Positions 26,105-34,400 of a stretch of 37,999 nucleotides of DNA are shown piece by piece. The notes beneath the pieces are model-generated. The model saw only the letters and a list, made by a program, of their open reading frames with translations. It had not been told where the DNA came from and made no database searches. This DNA comes from a candidate division Kazan bacterium RIFCSPLOWO2_01_FULL_48_13. Its GTDB lineage: Bacteria; Patescibacteriota; Kazan-3B-28; UBA10110. Position numbers and translations under genes: made by a program. The DNA is taken from NCBI GenBank assembly GCA_001771275.1, contig METE01000002.1, forward strand, positions 41,983 to 79,981, read 5' to 3'. Position 1 is the stretch's first letter; every line of letters starts with the position of its first letter.

Positions 26105-26185
26105 GCAAAACACTTCCTTTGCCCTCGTCAGGGCCAAATTTTTAATCGGGTCGAAGCCCGGCCAGCCGCGTCTGGCTGCGGCTAC

Positions 26186-26214
26186 ATCCTATCATTTATT
26201 AGAAAAATAGTCAA
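26186..26214 (-). promoter_or_regulatory. Promoter TTGACT-17-TAGGAT for the 26104 gene
   Basis: On the minus strand, with an ~80-base leader that can fold into CAGCC/GGCTG and GGCCCT-gacg-AGGGC hairpins before the SD. The -10 TAGGAT is the same as for purC. Confidence 0.75.
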
Positions 26215-26231
26215 GGTGGGAGCGGATTTAT

Positions 26232-26284
26232 TATAAAAATAAGCCCGAAACTCAGTAATTGGCAAATTACTGAATTCCAGGCTT
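26232..26284 (-). terminator. Terminator after the biotinyl-like gene
   Basis: Minus strand: AAGCC...CAGTAATTT-gcc-AATTACTG...GGCTT followed by ATTTTTATAA. Confidence 0.82.
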
Positions 26285-26310
26285 AAAGCCATTGTGGGCG
26301 GGAGGGTCCC

Positions 26311-26580
26311 CTATCTGTGGCACGCCGAGCCGACTGCTTCGGCCTCGCGCTCGATAGTGACCAACGCCCGATCCCAACTGACCGCCTGGTTTAACTTGAT
26401 ATGGATCTTTGTAATGCGACCATTGACTGGGGTGGTGATTGATTCCTCCATCCCCATAATGGTGCAGATCGGATCGCCGGCTGTCACTCTGTCTCCTTCT
26501 TTAACGAGAATGGTAGCTGGCTTGAAGCCGTATGGCGCGTACAGTATATTGCCGCGACGCATTGCTGCTGTAGCTTTCAT
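26311..26580 (-). CDS. Biotinyl/lipoyl-like domain protein lacking the acceptor lysine, 89 aa
   Basis: Fits one flattened beta-barrel of the biotinyl/lipoyl family: GNILYAPYGFKPATILVKEGDRVTAGDPICTIMGMEESITTPVNGRITKIHIKLNQAVSWDRALVTIE. In biotin carriers the hairpin reads (A/E)MKM; here it is IMGM, so Gly43 stands where the modified Lys should be. GGAGGGG six bases before ATG supports the start. The rest of the barrel is intact, so it probably acts as an unmodified scaffold or a small binding domain. No carboxylase or dehydrogenase subunits are nearby. Monocistronic with its own terminator. Confidence 0.78.
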   Translation of the reverse strand: MKATAAMRRGNILYAPYGFKPATILVKEGDRVTAGDPICTIMGMEESITTPVNGRITKIHIKLNQAVSWDRALVTIEREAEAVGSACHR

Positions 26581-26671
26581 TAACCACCCCTCCGGTTTGG
26601 TAATTGCGAAGAACTAAACAATACCCTCTTCGCTTGGATTGTTAGACGCGTCATCGATGCCAATCGATGAA

Positions 26672-26729
26672 TAATGAATAAAGAAGGCCGGGTAGTTTGG
26701 TCCGAAGAGGTTATCCTCGGCTACCCGGC
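26672..26729 (-). terminator. Terminator after the 26991 gene
   Basis: Minus strand: GCCGGGTAG ... CTACCCGGC with an inner CCGA/TCGG hairpin, followed by CTTCTTTATT. Confidence 0.75.
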
Positions 26730-26769
26730 AAGACCAATGATCGGCAACGCTGGCAAGCCTAAGCTTGCA

Positions 26770-26991
26770 TCAGTCGTGGGCGAGCTCTTGGGCGATGAAG
26801 TTGTGCAGATCCTCGCCAAAGCTCGGAGTGTTCTGCTTAAAATGTTTTGGTTCTCCGCCATTGAGACGGAGGCACAAAACACCGCCCTCCGAGCAGATGT
26901 GGACTTTTGTCCCGTTCTCTGTAGTCACCTGCTGACGACCGCCGGCTGCCATGGTGGCGTAGGCCATCCCCTCGATTCTCTCAATTGTCAT
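26770..26991 (-). CDS. Hypothetical protein, 73 aa
   Basis: ATG at 26991 (MTIERIEGMAYATMAAGGRQ) follows a GAGGAGGGCGG SD; the ORF-track start at 27144 lies inside the preceding gene. Gly-rich beta-like sequence (VHICSEGGVLCLRLNGGEPKHF) and a short C-terminal helix. Its start overlaps the end of the 27367 gene by 11 bases, so the two are probably translated together. Unknown function. Confidence 0.6.
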   Translation of the reverse strand: MTIERIEGMAYATMAAGGRQQVTTENGTKVHICSEGGVLCLRLNGGEPKHFKQNTPSFGEDLHNFIAQELAHD

Positions 26992-27367
26992 TACCGCCCT
27001 CCTCGCGATGTGGTATTTGTACGGTTCTGAGGAATCTTTTAATCCTATCGCGTTGGTAGGCCGTGCGAGGGATTCTGAGTCTGTATGTGATCCCTGGTTG
27101 CTTTGGTAGAACCGCGATTGAGAGATTCCCGGAGGCGGTGACATTAACGGTGGCGGCCAACTCTGGTGTCTGATCGCCCTTCCCGGGCCGATAGATTGGC
27201 ACTCGCTGCCGAGGACCCGTCAAAGACTTCTCGACCGCTACCAGAACATTGTCGGTCTCAGCTTCACTCAGACCAGATGTTCTGATGATAGCCAAAAGTG
27301 CTACATTAGTTGCCCCATCATTCGCGGGGAACGTCTTCCCCACGATGGTCCCTGTCGTTTCGGTCAT
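26981..27367 (-). CDS. Hypothetical protein, 128 aa
   Basis: ATG at 27367 (MTETTGTIVGKTF) is preceded by AAGGAGAGG; the ORF-track start at 27382 is inside that SD. It has mixed alpha/beta character with a helix (LSEAETDNVLVAVEKSL) followed by strands (AATVNVTASGNLSIAVLPK, ITYRLRIPRT) and a basic end (RDRIKRFLRTVQIPHREE). No known motif. It forms a two-gene unit with the 73-aa gene under a TTGACT/TATTTT promoter with a leader of ~145 bases. Confidence 0.65.
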   Translation of the reverse strand: MTETTGTIVGKTFPANDGATNVALLAIIRTSGLSEAETDNVLVAVEKSLTGPRQRVPIYRPGKGDQTPELAATVNVTASGNLSIAVLPKQPGITYRLRIPRTAYQRDRIKRFLRTVQIPHREEGGNDN

Positions 27368-27517
27368 GACCCTCTCCTTCAACGACTTGTCAACATTTAC
27401 AAAGAGTCAGGCTGCCACAGGGGTTCGCTCAACTCTTAAACAATACAACTATACAGGTGAGGCTTGCCTTGTCCCCTTGTACAAAGCTACCTTGTAATCT
27501 TCCTTATGAACAATTCT

Positions 27518-27546
27518 AAAATACGGTTTTTAGTTATAGGAGTCAA
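27518..27546 (-). promoter_or_regulatory. Promoter TTGACT-17-TATTTT
   Basis: Minus strand, upstream of the 27367 gene; the -35 abuts the T-run of the preceding terminator. The 27368-27766 stretch holds this promoter with its leader, the terminator below and about 145 bases of 3' tail of the 28129 gene; I see no gene in it. Confidence 0.7.
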
Positions 27547-27620
27547 TAAAAAAAATAGGGCCGGCTGGTTGTCGAGAAGAAAGCGCGTACGCCTTCGACT
27601 TTGACTAACCATACCGGCCC
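27547..27620 (-). terminator. Terminator after the 28129 gene
   Basis: Minus strand: GGGCCGG ... CCGGCCC with inner TGGTT/AACCA pairing, followed by TATTTTTTTTATT. It lies ~145 bases after the stop, so the mRNA has a long 3' tail. Confidence 0.85.
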
Positions 27621-27766
27621 ACCAGTGGGACCCTGGCCGCGCTTTTAACCATTTTGCCAACGATGACAGTTAAATTAATTAGTGCGACCGGGCTTTGCCT
27701 CCGCCTTCTTAGTTCCCCAAACCTGTCGGGTGCTCCCTTAGCTTTAACTACCTGTTGATTCGATGA

Positions 27767-28129
27767 TTATCCCCCGTCCCGAGCTGATAGTCGTCGGCTG
27801 ATAACACCGGCCGAATAGATCGCGAGGGGTGGGGGTGGTGCATCTGGGTTGAGTACCGTAATGTCCCGTAAGAAACCTTCGGCGTTGCCGGGAAAGTGAC
27901 TAACAGGCATATTAATTCTTCCCAGATTGAATGGCCCTCCGTTCTTAACGGAGATATCGATCTTTCCGTTTCTCACTTCAGTGGTAACGGAGAGGTAGGT
28001 CGAGGTTCCCCTTGATCCCACGAGAGAGAACTCTCTCGTGGAGGGGAGACGATCGGAGTTGCCCCCGATCGCTTTGGCTGCCTCCGCCAGCACTTCAGAG
28101 ATGTCCGCTTCGCTTAATCGTAATGACAC
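27767..28129 (-). CDS. Hypothetical protein, 120 aa
   Basis: GTG start at 28129 with GGAGGA eight bases upstream. N-terminal helix (EADISEVLAEAAKAIGG), then strands (FSLVGSRGTSTYLSVTTEVRNGKIDISVKNGG) and a Pro-rich stretch (PDAPPPPLAIYSAG) before a short tail. The strong promoter, ~100-base leader with a CGGGTAG-c-CTACCCG hairpin, and separate terminator make it a self-contained unit. Function unknown. Confidence 0.65.
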   Translation of the reverse strand: MSLRLSEADISEVLAEAAKAIGGNSDRLPSTREFSLVGSRGTSTYLSVTTEVRNGKIDISVKNGGPFNLGRINMPVSHFPGNAEGFLRDITVLNPDAPPPPLAIYSAGVISRRLSARDGG

Positions 28130-28229
28130 AAGGCAATTCCTCCCAGCTGGTAGTTGTGCACAGTAACGGCGGCTAAATCAAAGGACAACAACAGGTAGGC
28201 ACTATCGGGTAGGCTACCCGAACCTGACC

Positions 28230-28258
28230 AAATTAAGCTATTTTTCTCTTTCTGTCAA
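28230..28258 (-). promoter_or_regulatory. Promoter TTGACA-17-TAATTT
   Basis: Minus strand, consensus -35 and a fair -10, for the 28129 gene. Confidence 0.75.
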
Positions 28259-28273
28259 TGCCGTTTATAGTTT

Positions 28274-29179
28274 CTACCAGAAAAAGTTGGACTGCAGGGC
28301 GGGATTGGCAGAACCAGCATAGAACTGGTTTGATGGAGCGGCGGGAATGATCGCCCGATCCCAATCGATATCGATTAATGGCACCGGGTTGATGGCGATC
28401 CGGGTCCGATCGTTAATGTAATCCACTTGAAAGTGCAGGTGGGGATTGGTAGTCCCACTATTACCTAAATGACCGATTAAATCCCCCACCTTAATTTGTT
28501 GACCAATCTTAACCGAAATATTTTGTAAGTGCCCATAAGTAATTTGGTAGTCCCCCATCTTAACGATTACGGTGTTACCAATTTTGTGGCCGGCAAAGAT
28601 CACTTGGCCAGCACTGGCGGAAACGACATCAATTCCCTCACGACCAGCAAAATCAATACCGTTGTGCCGATCTCCCCACTTGGGGTATTTGATATTGTAG
28701 TTTTCTTTAATGGCAGAGAGGGGTCCGAACCAACCGTAAACAAACCAAGTATCGGTTGAGTCAGTTGAAATAAATTGACCATTTTGAATCGCAAAGTATT
28801 TTTCTCCCTGGTTAGTGTCCCACCAAATCCCCGGGTTGTTTTCATCCCCACTCCCTCTCCGAGCAAGAGTGCCCTCTGGGCCGGCTGCCGAGCTGGGTTC
28901 CACCCCGGAGGGGCTTCTGCCCCGGAGGGAGGCCCACCTCGACCCCACATTAAACGGCACCCTCAACTCTACATTCGATGTTTTTGATGTTAACGGCAGT
29001 TCCGGTTTAGTATATACGGTAGCTACCGTATATACAGCCGGATTGATGGTTGTTGTTGAGGCCGAGCCGCTGGATTGGGCGGAGACAAAGCCATCCGTTG
29101 ATGGGGTATGTAAAGAGCTCGGCAGAAGAACGATGCCAATAACCATCAGGCCCACTATGACTAACCTGGTTCTATACAT
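28274..29179 (-). CDS. M23 (LytM) metallopeptidase, exported
   Basis: Peptidoglycan endopeptidase expected to act in the envelope. N-terminal signal or anchor (LVIVGLMVIGIVLLPSSLH) followed by a Ser/Thr-rich linker. Zinc and catalytic motifs are complete: HNGIDFAG (HxxxD), TYGHLQNIS, and HLHFQVDY (HxH). Residues ~75-115 (a stretch with SLRGRSPSGVEPSSAAGPEGTLARRG) interrupt the sequence between NVGSRW and NPGIWWDTN, and their DNA is GC-rich and palindromic, suggesting another repeat insertion. Promoter TTGACT-17-TAGGGT; no SD, so initiation may be weak. Confidence 0.92.
   Translation of the reverse strand: MYRTRLVIVGLMVIGIVLLPSSLHTPSTDGFVSAQSSGSASTTTINPAVYTVATVYTKPELPLTSKTSNVELRVPFNVGSRWASLRGRSPSGVEPSSAAGPEGTLARRGSGDENNPGIWWDTNQGEKYFAIQNGQFISTDSTDTWFVYGWFGPLSAIKENYNIKYPKWGDRHNGIDFAGREGIDVVSASAGQVIFAGHKIGNTVIVKMGDYQITYGHLQNISVKIGQQIKVGDLIGHLGNSGTTNPHLHFQVDYINDRTRIAINPVPLIDIDWDRAIIPAAPSNQFYAGSANPALQSNFFW
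28841..28950. repeat. Palindrome-rich insertion in the M23 gene
   Basis: CCCCGGAGGGG-cttct-GCCCCGGAGGG and CTCTCCGAGCAAGAG-type segments in an otherwise AT-richer gene. The translated stretch is low-complexity R/G/S/P. I have not found a second copy in this window. Confidence 0.5.
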
Positions 29180-29218
29180 TGCTTGATTGCTTAATTGCCG
29201 ATTAGGCTTTAACGCTCC

Positions 29219-29247
29219 ACCCTACCTGATTTTGGGCTCTCAGTCAA
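29219..29247 (-). promoter_or_regulatory. Promoter TTGACT-17-TAGGGT for the M23 gene
   Basis: Minus strand, located 15 bases after the purC terminator T-run; leader of about 30 bases. Confidence 0.65.
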
Positions 29248-29261
29248 GGTATTTTGGTAAT

Positions 29262-29321
29262 ATAAAAGCCCGCTCTCCCCTATTCTGCTGTTGCAGCAGA
29301 ATAGGATCATCGAGCGGGGCT
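29262..29321 (-). terminator. Terminator after purC
   Basis: Minus strand: AGCCCCGCTC ... GAGCGGGCT outer stem, ATTCTGCTG-caa-CAGCAGAAT inner hairpin, followed by TTTTATATT. Confidence 0.88.
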
Positions 29322-29333
29322 TGGGGGCCAAGG

Positions 29334-30146
29334 TTAGCGCCATCTCCCTTGGAGAATGGCTTCGGGGTCGAGGCCGAGCCGCTGGGCCAGGCCCGCATAG
29401 CCCTTCATCACATCGCCGAGATCGAAACGGAAGTTATCCTTGTCCAACTTCTCGAGGGTCTCGGCATCGACTAGACGGCAGGTGTCGCCAGTAATTTCGT
29501 CGGCGAGCACGATCGAACCATCAGCCAGACGACCAAACTCGAGTTTAAAGTCGAGCAGGCGAATGCTGTGCTCAGCGAAGATTCCATATAACGAATCGTT
29601 GGTGATATCGGCCAGGGCACGAACCTGCTTCATCTCTGACCAAGTCAGTAGCTCCATGATGTCAACCGGGATCTCGTCGGAGGTGAAGAAGGGATCGTGG
29701 AGGGCGTCGTCCTTGAGCCCAATCTCGGTTAGGGGCTCTGACAGTTTCTGGCCAGCGGTGATGCCGTACCGTTTACAGAGACTGCCGTGTGCTTCGTTGC
29801 GCACGATCACCTCAATTGGGATGATCTCAACTCGTTGTACGAGTTGATGAACGGGACTGACCTGGGCGATCAATGTCTGGGGGATGAGATCACCGGTTTG
29901 CCTCAGTTCATTCATCAGAAATGAGCTGATGGCGCAGTTGAGGCGGCCTTTGCCAGCCTTCTCATCGCGCTTGACGGCGTCGAAGGCGGTAAAGGAATTT
30001 TTAAACTCCATCAATACTAAATCATGTTCGCCGGGGCACTGGCGGACACGCTTGGCTTTGCCGTCATAGATGAGGGGGGCGCGGCTAAGCTCCTCTTCTC
30101 CTGTTGCGCGAAGGGCGTCGGTTAAAACACCAATGGCACCGTCCAT
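29334..30146 (-). CDS. purC: PurC, SAICAR synthetase
   Basis: Ligates aspartate to CAIR with ATP in de novo purine synthesis. Family motifs: LIYDGKAKRV (ATP loop), FKNSFTAFDAVKRDEKAGKG, IPIEVIVRNEAHGSL, DPFFTSDEI and LLDFKLEFGRLADGSIVLADEITGDTCRL. It is 270 aa, longer than the ~240 of E. coli because of N- and C-terminal extensions. GGAGGA precedes ATG 30146. It has its own promoter, which overlaps the end of the pseudouridine synthase gene, and its own terminator. GC-rich codons resemble purA and purH. Confidence 0.95.
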   Translation of the reverse strand: MDGAIGVLTDALRATGEEELSRAPLIYDGKAKRVRQCPGEHDLVLMEFKNSFTAFDAVKRDEKAGKGRLNCAISSFLMNELRQTGDLIPQTLIAQVSPVHQLVQRVEIIPIEVIVRNEAHGSLCKRYGITAGQKLSEPLTEIGLKDDALHDPFFTSDEIPVDIMELLTWSEMKQVRALADITNDSLYGIFAEHSIRLLDFKLEFGRLADGSIVLADEITGDTCRLVDAETLEKLDKDNFRFDLGDVMKGYAGLAQRLGLDPEAILQGRWR

Positions 30147-30193
30147 ATATTCCTCCAGAAATGTCGAAGATCATCGCCTAACAGCGACACCCC

Positions 30194-30222
30194 ATCCTAA
30201 CAAACTATTGGATCTCACTCAA
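30194..30222 (-). promoter_or_regulatory. Promoter TTGAGT-17-TAGGAT for purC
   Basis: Minus strand; the -35 lies across the stop codon of the upstream synthase gene. A TCGC-tgttag-GCGA hairpin is in the leader. Confidence 0.7.
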
Positions 30223-30914
30223 GCGATAATATCGCTGGTGTTAACGGGGAGATACTGGCCGGAAGCCAAGTCACGCAAACGCAGATGCCCGATGCGGACG
30301 CGCTTAAGCTCTTGAATCTGCAGATGCAGCAGCTCGGCGATGCGTCTGATCTGCCGCTTTCTCCCCTCTTTTAGGGTGAGCGATACAACATAACGACTGC
30401 CGGTCAATTTTTCGATAATTTTAACCTTGATCGGTTGAGTCAACGAACCATCCAGTTTAACCGGTTTGGCAAACTGTTGAATTTTTTGTTCATTACCTTT
30501 CAAAACAACTTCGTACTCTTTTTCATGTTCGTAGCGGGGATGAGTTAGTTTATTGGCCAAATCTCCATTGTTGGTTACCAGAATCAATCCGCAGCTGTCT
30601 TTGTCTAATCGGCCAACTGGATAAACGCGGATGTCTTTGGGGAAGAAATCGGCGATGGTTTTCTCCGCATGTTCGTCACTCACCGTAGAAGTAACGCCAA
30701 CCGGTTTATTAAAGGCGTAGATCACTTCGCTTTCCGGTTGGACTACTTTATTTCTGAACTTGACGGTGTCGGCGGCGGGGTCGACGGTGGTCCCCAGCTC
30801 TTTACCGACCTTTCCATTAATCGATACCAAACCCGCCACAATTAGCTCATCGGCTTTGCGGCGGCTGGCTATCCCGGCGGAAGCGAGGAATTTATTGAGT
30901 CTTTCTCTGGTCAC
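30219..30914 (-). CDS. RsuA/RluB/RluE-family pseudouridine synthase
   Basis: Isomerises uridine to pseudouridine in rRNA. S4 RNA-binding domain at 1-60 (ERLNKFLASAGIASRRKADELI), catalytic loop GRLDKDSCGLIL (Asp ~102), GLILVTNNGDLAN, YEHEKEYEVVLKG and the KEGRKRQIRRI motif. The length of 231 aa is typical. RluB/RluF/RsuA cannot be told apart, so no symbol is given. Its start overlaps the end of the upstream membrane protein gene by 23 bases. Confidence 0.92.
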   Translation of the reverse strand: MTRERLNKFLASAGIASRRKADELIVAGLVSINGKVGKELGTTVDPAADTVKFRNKVVQPESEVIYAFNKPVGVTSTVSDEHAEKTIADFFPKDIRVYPVGRLDKDSCGLILVTNNGDLANKLTHPRYEHEKEYEVVLKGNEQKIQQFAKPVKLDGSLTQPIKVKIIEKLTGSRYVVSLTLKEGRKRQIRRIAELLHLQIQELKRVRIGHLRLRDLASGQYLPVNTSDIIA

Positions 30915-31317
30915 GACGCAGGAGAAATAAAGCGATTAAAAATGCGGCTAAATAGATGAGGGCGCCGTAAAAACAAGGAGAGAAAAAAGGATTGGTAACG
31001 GTAACCGGACAGGCCGAGGGGCAGGTTTCGCCTCGGAAGAGTTTATAGGCCACATAACTCCAGTTGCCCCAGGCAAAGATAGTGCCGAGGCCCAAGAGCC
31101 AGGTAATAAACCGTTGCCAGAGCTGGTCGATTTTATCAGGAGTAAAGAGGATATATAGGGCGGATAGGAAAGCGATCGATAGACCAAGAGCGCCATAAAA
31201 ACACATTACTTTAAGCGGATTAAAACCGCGGGCGATATCGTCGGCCACCACATTCCAGGCAAATAGTACGCCGCCTAATAACACTAACAGCTGTAGATAT
31301 TGGATAGAACGCATCAT
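30892..31317 (-). CDS. Four-helix integral membrane protein, 141 aa
   Basis: Four hydrophobic segments (LQLLVLLGGVLFAWNVV; GALGLSIAFLSALYILF; WLLGLGTIFAWGNWSYVAY; GALIYLAAFLIALFLLR). The short motif CFYGAL occurs twice (VMCFYGALG and SPCFYGALIY), suggesting duplication of a two-helix unit. Cys residues lie in ETCPSACPV and SPCFY, possibly facing outside. I considered a VKOR/DsbB-like redox protein, but the CxxC pattern is absent. Start ATG 31317 (ATG 31314 is the next codon). Function unknown. Confidence 0.65.
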   Translation of the reverse strand: MMRSIQYLQLLVLLGGVLFAWNVVADDIARGFNPLKVMCFYGALGLSIAFLSALYILFTPDKIDQLWQRFITWLLGLGTIFAWGNWSYVAYKLFRGETCPSACPVTVTNPFFSPCFYGALIYLAAFLIALFLLRRDQRKTQ

Positions 31318-31319
31318 AG

Positions 31320-31349
31320 AATTACAAATTAAAATTATAAATTACAAAA
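31320..31349. repeat. AT-rich repeat flank (copy 2)
   Basis: Nearly identical to 16143-16173 and again followed in the same orientation by a TGTCAT repeat. Confidence 0.75.
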
Positions 31350-31356
31350 GTTGAAG

Positions 31357-31464
31357 TGTCATTCTGAGCGATAGCGAAGGATCTAGCGAACCGGTCCTAA
31401 GGCCTGGATCCTGAATAAGTTATTTATAATAGGCCTACGGCAGTAAAGTGTTTTCAGGATGACA
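31357..31464. repeat. GTCAT palindromic repeat between mfd and the membrane gene
   Basis: Ends TGTCATTCTGAG and TTTTCAGGATGACA are inverted copies; the inside carries GGATC...GGATCC. Termini match the uvrC insertion at 3551-3670. Confidence 0.75.
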
Positions 31465-31489
31465 AGGGGGTGGGGATGACGCCCAAACG

Positions 31490-34400
31490 TCATTTTAATA
31501 AATTGATGACTTTTTTGAGGCCGTCGATCCAGTTGGCGCCGAGGCCTGCTAACGGCAGCTTGATCAAATTATCTGATACCTTGGCGCCGATGTTGCCCAA
31601 TGCGGCAATAATATTTTTATCTTTTACTACGATAGTTAGTGTAATATTACATAAATATTCTATCGGTTTATTGCTATGAGCGATATTGCGGGCCACGATC
31701 GAAGTGATCTTTTGGGTATCTAAGGCCAATAGTTTCAGCTTGAGTAGATCAAACAGATTTTGGACCTCTTTGGGCAGATCGCCAAATTTCTCTTGCATCT
31801 CGGAGAGGGCCCCTTTCATTTCTTTCTCGTCTTCCACTAAAGCCAGCTGCTGGTAGATCTTGATCCGCTGGGCCTCGTTATCGATGTAACTGTTAGGTAG
31901 GTAAGCGGAGATTGGCAGATCGACGGTAATGGTATCGACCTGCGGTCGATAGCCGGTCTTCAACTCTTCGATAGCGCGGTTTAAGAGCTTGGTGTACATC
32001 GTTAAGCCCACGGCGCTAATATGGCCGTGCTGTCTTTTAGATAGTACGCCGCCAGCACCTCGAATCTGGAGATCCCTAAGGGCGATCTGATAGCCGCTAC
32101 CTAATTCGGTATGGCTGGCAATAGTCTTGAGCCGCTCCAAGGCTTTACCTGATAGTTTGCCAGCGCTGTAGTAGAAATGAGCATAGGCTTGGATCTGGCC
32201 GCGACCGATCCGTCCGCGGAGCTGATGAAGCTGACTAAGACCAAAGTTCCCGGCATTGTCGACGATCAGTGTGTTGACATTGGGGTTGTCCAACCCATTT
32301 TCGATGATAGTGCTGGCGACCAGGCAATCGTATTTGCCCTGGCGAAAATCCTCCATAATTTTGGCTAGCAATCGTTCTGGCATCTGGCCGTGAGCATAGA
32401 CAAACCGCACTTCGGGCAGCACTTCTTTTAACTTGTTGGTAATACTGGCAATGGTAGCTACCCGATTATGGACAAAATAAACCTGGCCGCCTCTTCTAAT
32501 CTCGTTTAATACTGCATCTTTGACTGCACTCATATCAAACGGCGCCACAGTAGTTTGAATAGGCAGCCGGTTGATCGGCGGGGTCTCGATGGTGCTAATA
32601 TCGCGGATGCCGGACAGAGCCAGATTAAGCGTGCGCGGGATTGGCGTGGCGGTTAACGATAGTACATCCACCTCGGAACGCGCCAACTTTAATTTTTCTT
32701 TATGCCTAACACCAAACCGCTGCTCCTCGTCGATAATGATCAGCCCTAAGTTGGCAAATTTAATATCCGGCGATAACAACCGATGGGTGCCGATCACGAT
32801 ATCGACTTCGCGGGTTTTTAATCCGGCCACGATGCGCTTTTGTTCTTTAGTCGAACGAAAGCGGCTTAAGGCAGCCACCTGAGTGCCAAATGGGCTCAGT
32901 CTTTCGGTAAAGGTTTTGAGATGCTGCTCGACCAAAATGGTGGTAGGGGCCAGCACCGCCACCTGATAGCCGGCGGTGACGGCCTTAAAGGCGGCCCGGA
33001 TGGCCACTTCGGTTTTCCCAAATCCGACATCGGCGACTAATAATCGATCCATCGGTTTAGATTTCTCCATATCACTCAAAATATCTTGAATGACCTGTTC
33101 CTGGTCGGGTGTCTCTTCGAAGGCAAACGAATCAGCCAACGCCTTCTCCCAGAATTCGCCGCCTTCAAAAATGATGCCTTGATGAAGCGCTCGTTTAGCG
33201 TAAAGATCCAGTAGTTCTTTGGCGAATTCTTGCGATTCTTTTTTGATCCGGCTGACCAACCGCTTCCATCCCTGCGAACTGAGCTTGGACAGAGTGGGCT
33301 TTTCGCCAGCTACTGAGATATATTTGCTAATTTTGTCGATCTGATCAACTGGCACATAAATTTTGTCAGCGCCAGCGTATTGAATGGTCAAATACTCGCG
33401 AGAGATATCGTTAACGGTCATCGTGCCGATCTCGGTAAGTTTTCCGATCCCGTGATCGGCGTGGACCACATAATCCCCTTTTTCGATACCGGCCAAGAAG
33501 GCCAACTGCCGGCGGCGGGGCGTTTTTTTGGCGTGGCCGGTTTGGTCGGTAATGGGAGAAAATATTTCGGTATCGGTCAGCAGAATAATTTTTAATGCCG
33601 CGCTCATAAACCCTTCTGGCGCACGGCCTTCCAGCAGGGCTAATTTATCGGTGGGTTGATCCCCCATCGCAATTTTATGATCCAGGAGCACGGGCAGCAG
33701 CTGTTTGCTTTTTTCAGTGGCCAAAATTATCTGATAGTTCTTGCTGTCGTACTTTTTAATCTCGTTAGCCAGCCGATTGAGATTATTGGCAAACAGAGGG
33801 GCCGAGGCTAAATCAAATCTGATCAGATCACGCTCGGTGGGCGGAATAGCAACAAAGTGCCAGGCGGGCAGAATATCCAGCTGCTTGCTGACGGTAGTAA
33901 GGATGGTGTTGTCGCGATTGTTATTGCTGCCCTGATACAGTTCGTACAACATTTGAAACAGCTCGTCGGCTTGATGAAAAATGAGCAGGTACGGTTTGGG
34001 ATCCGGCTCCATTAGATCGAGTAAATACTGGTTGATCTTGGCGCTTTTAATGGCGGGCACCTTGATCAAATCTAAATGATTGCGAGTGGCGGCGCTGACT
34101 GGATCAAATTCCACGATCTGCTCCAATTGGCTGCCATTGAACTCCAACCGGTAGGGATATTGATTTCCCAGCGCAAAGATATCAATTACGCCGCCTCGCA
34201 TGGCCACCTCGCCGCTTTGAAAAACTTTGGTCTGCCGTTCGTAGCCATTGGCGATCGATTGGACCAGGAGCTCTTCTATGTTATATTCGCGGCCAACTTT
34301 AAAATCACTGGCGGAGGCGGGACTGGTGAGGGGTTCGATTAGTGATTTAGCTGGAAAGATAAAAATACCGGGCTCTTTGGTGGTAAGCGCGGCGGTAGCC

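Noticed and set aside
26294-26617. Plus-strand ORFs opposite the biotinyl-like and neighbouring genes (also 27249-27497, 29440-29847, 32571-32882)
   Set aside because: Shadow frames of minus-strand genes with good SD sites or recognisable domains.
30892-31317. VKOR/DsbB-type disulfide protein
   Set aside because: Four helices and several Cys are present, but no CxxC pair or other VKOR landmark.
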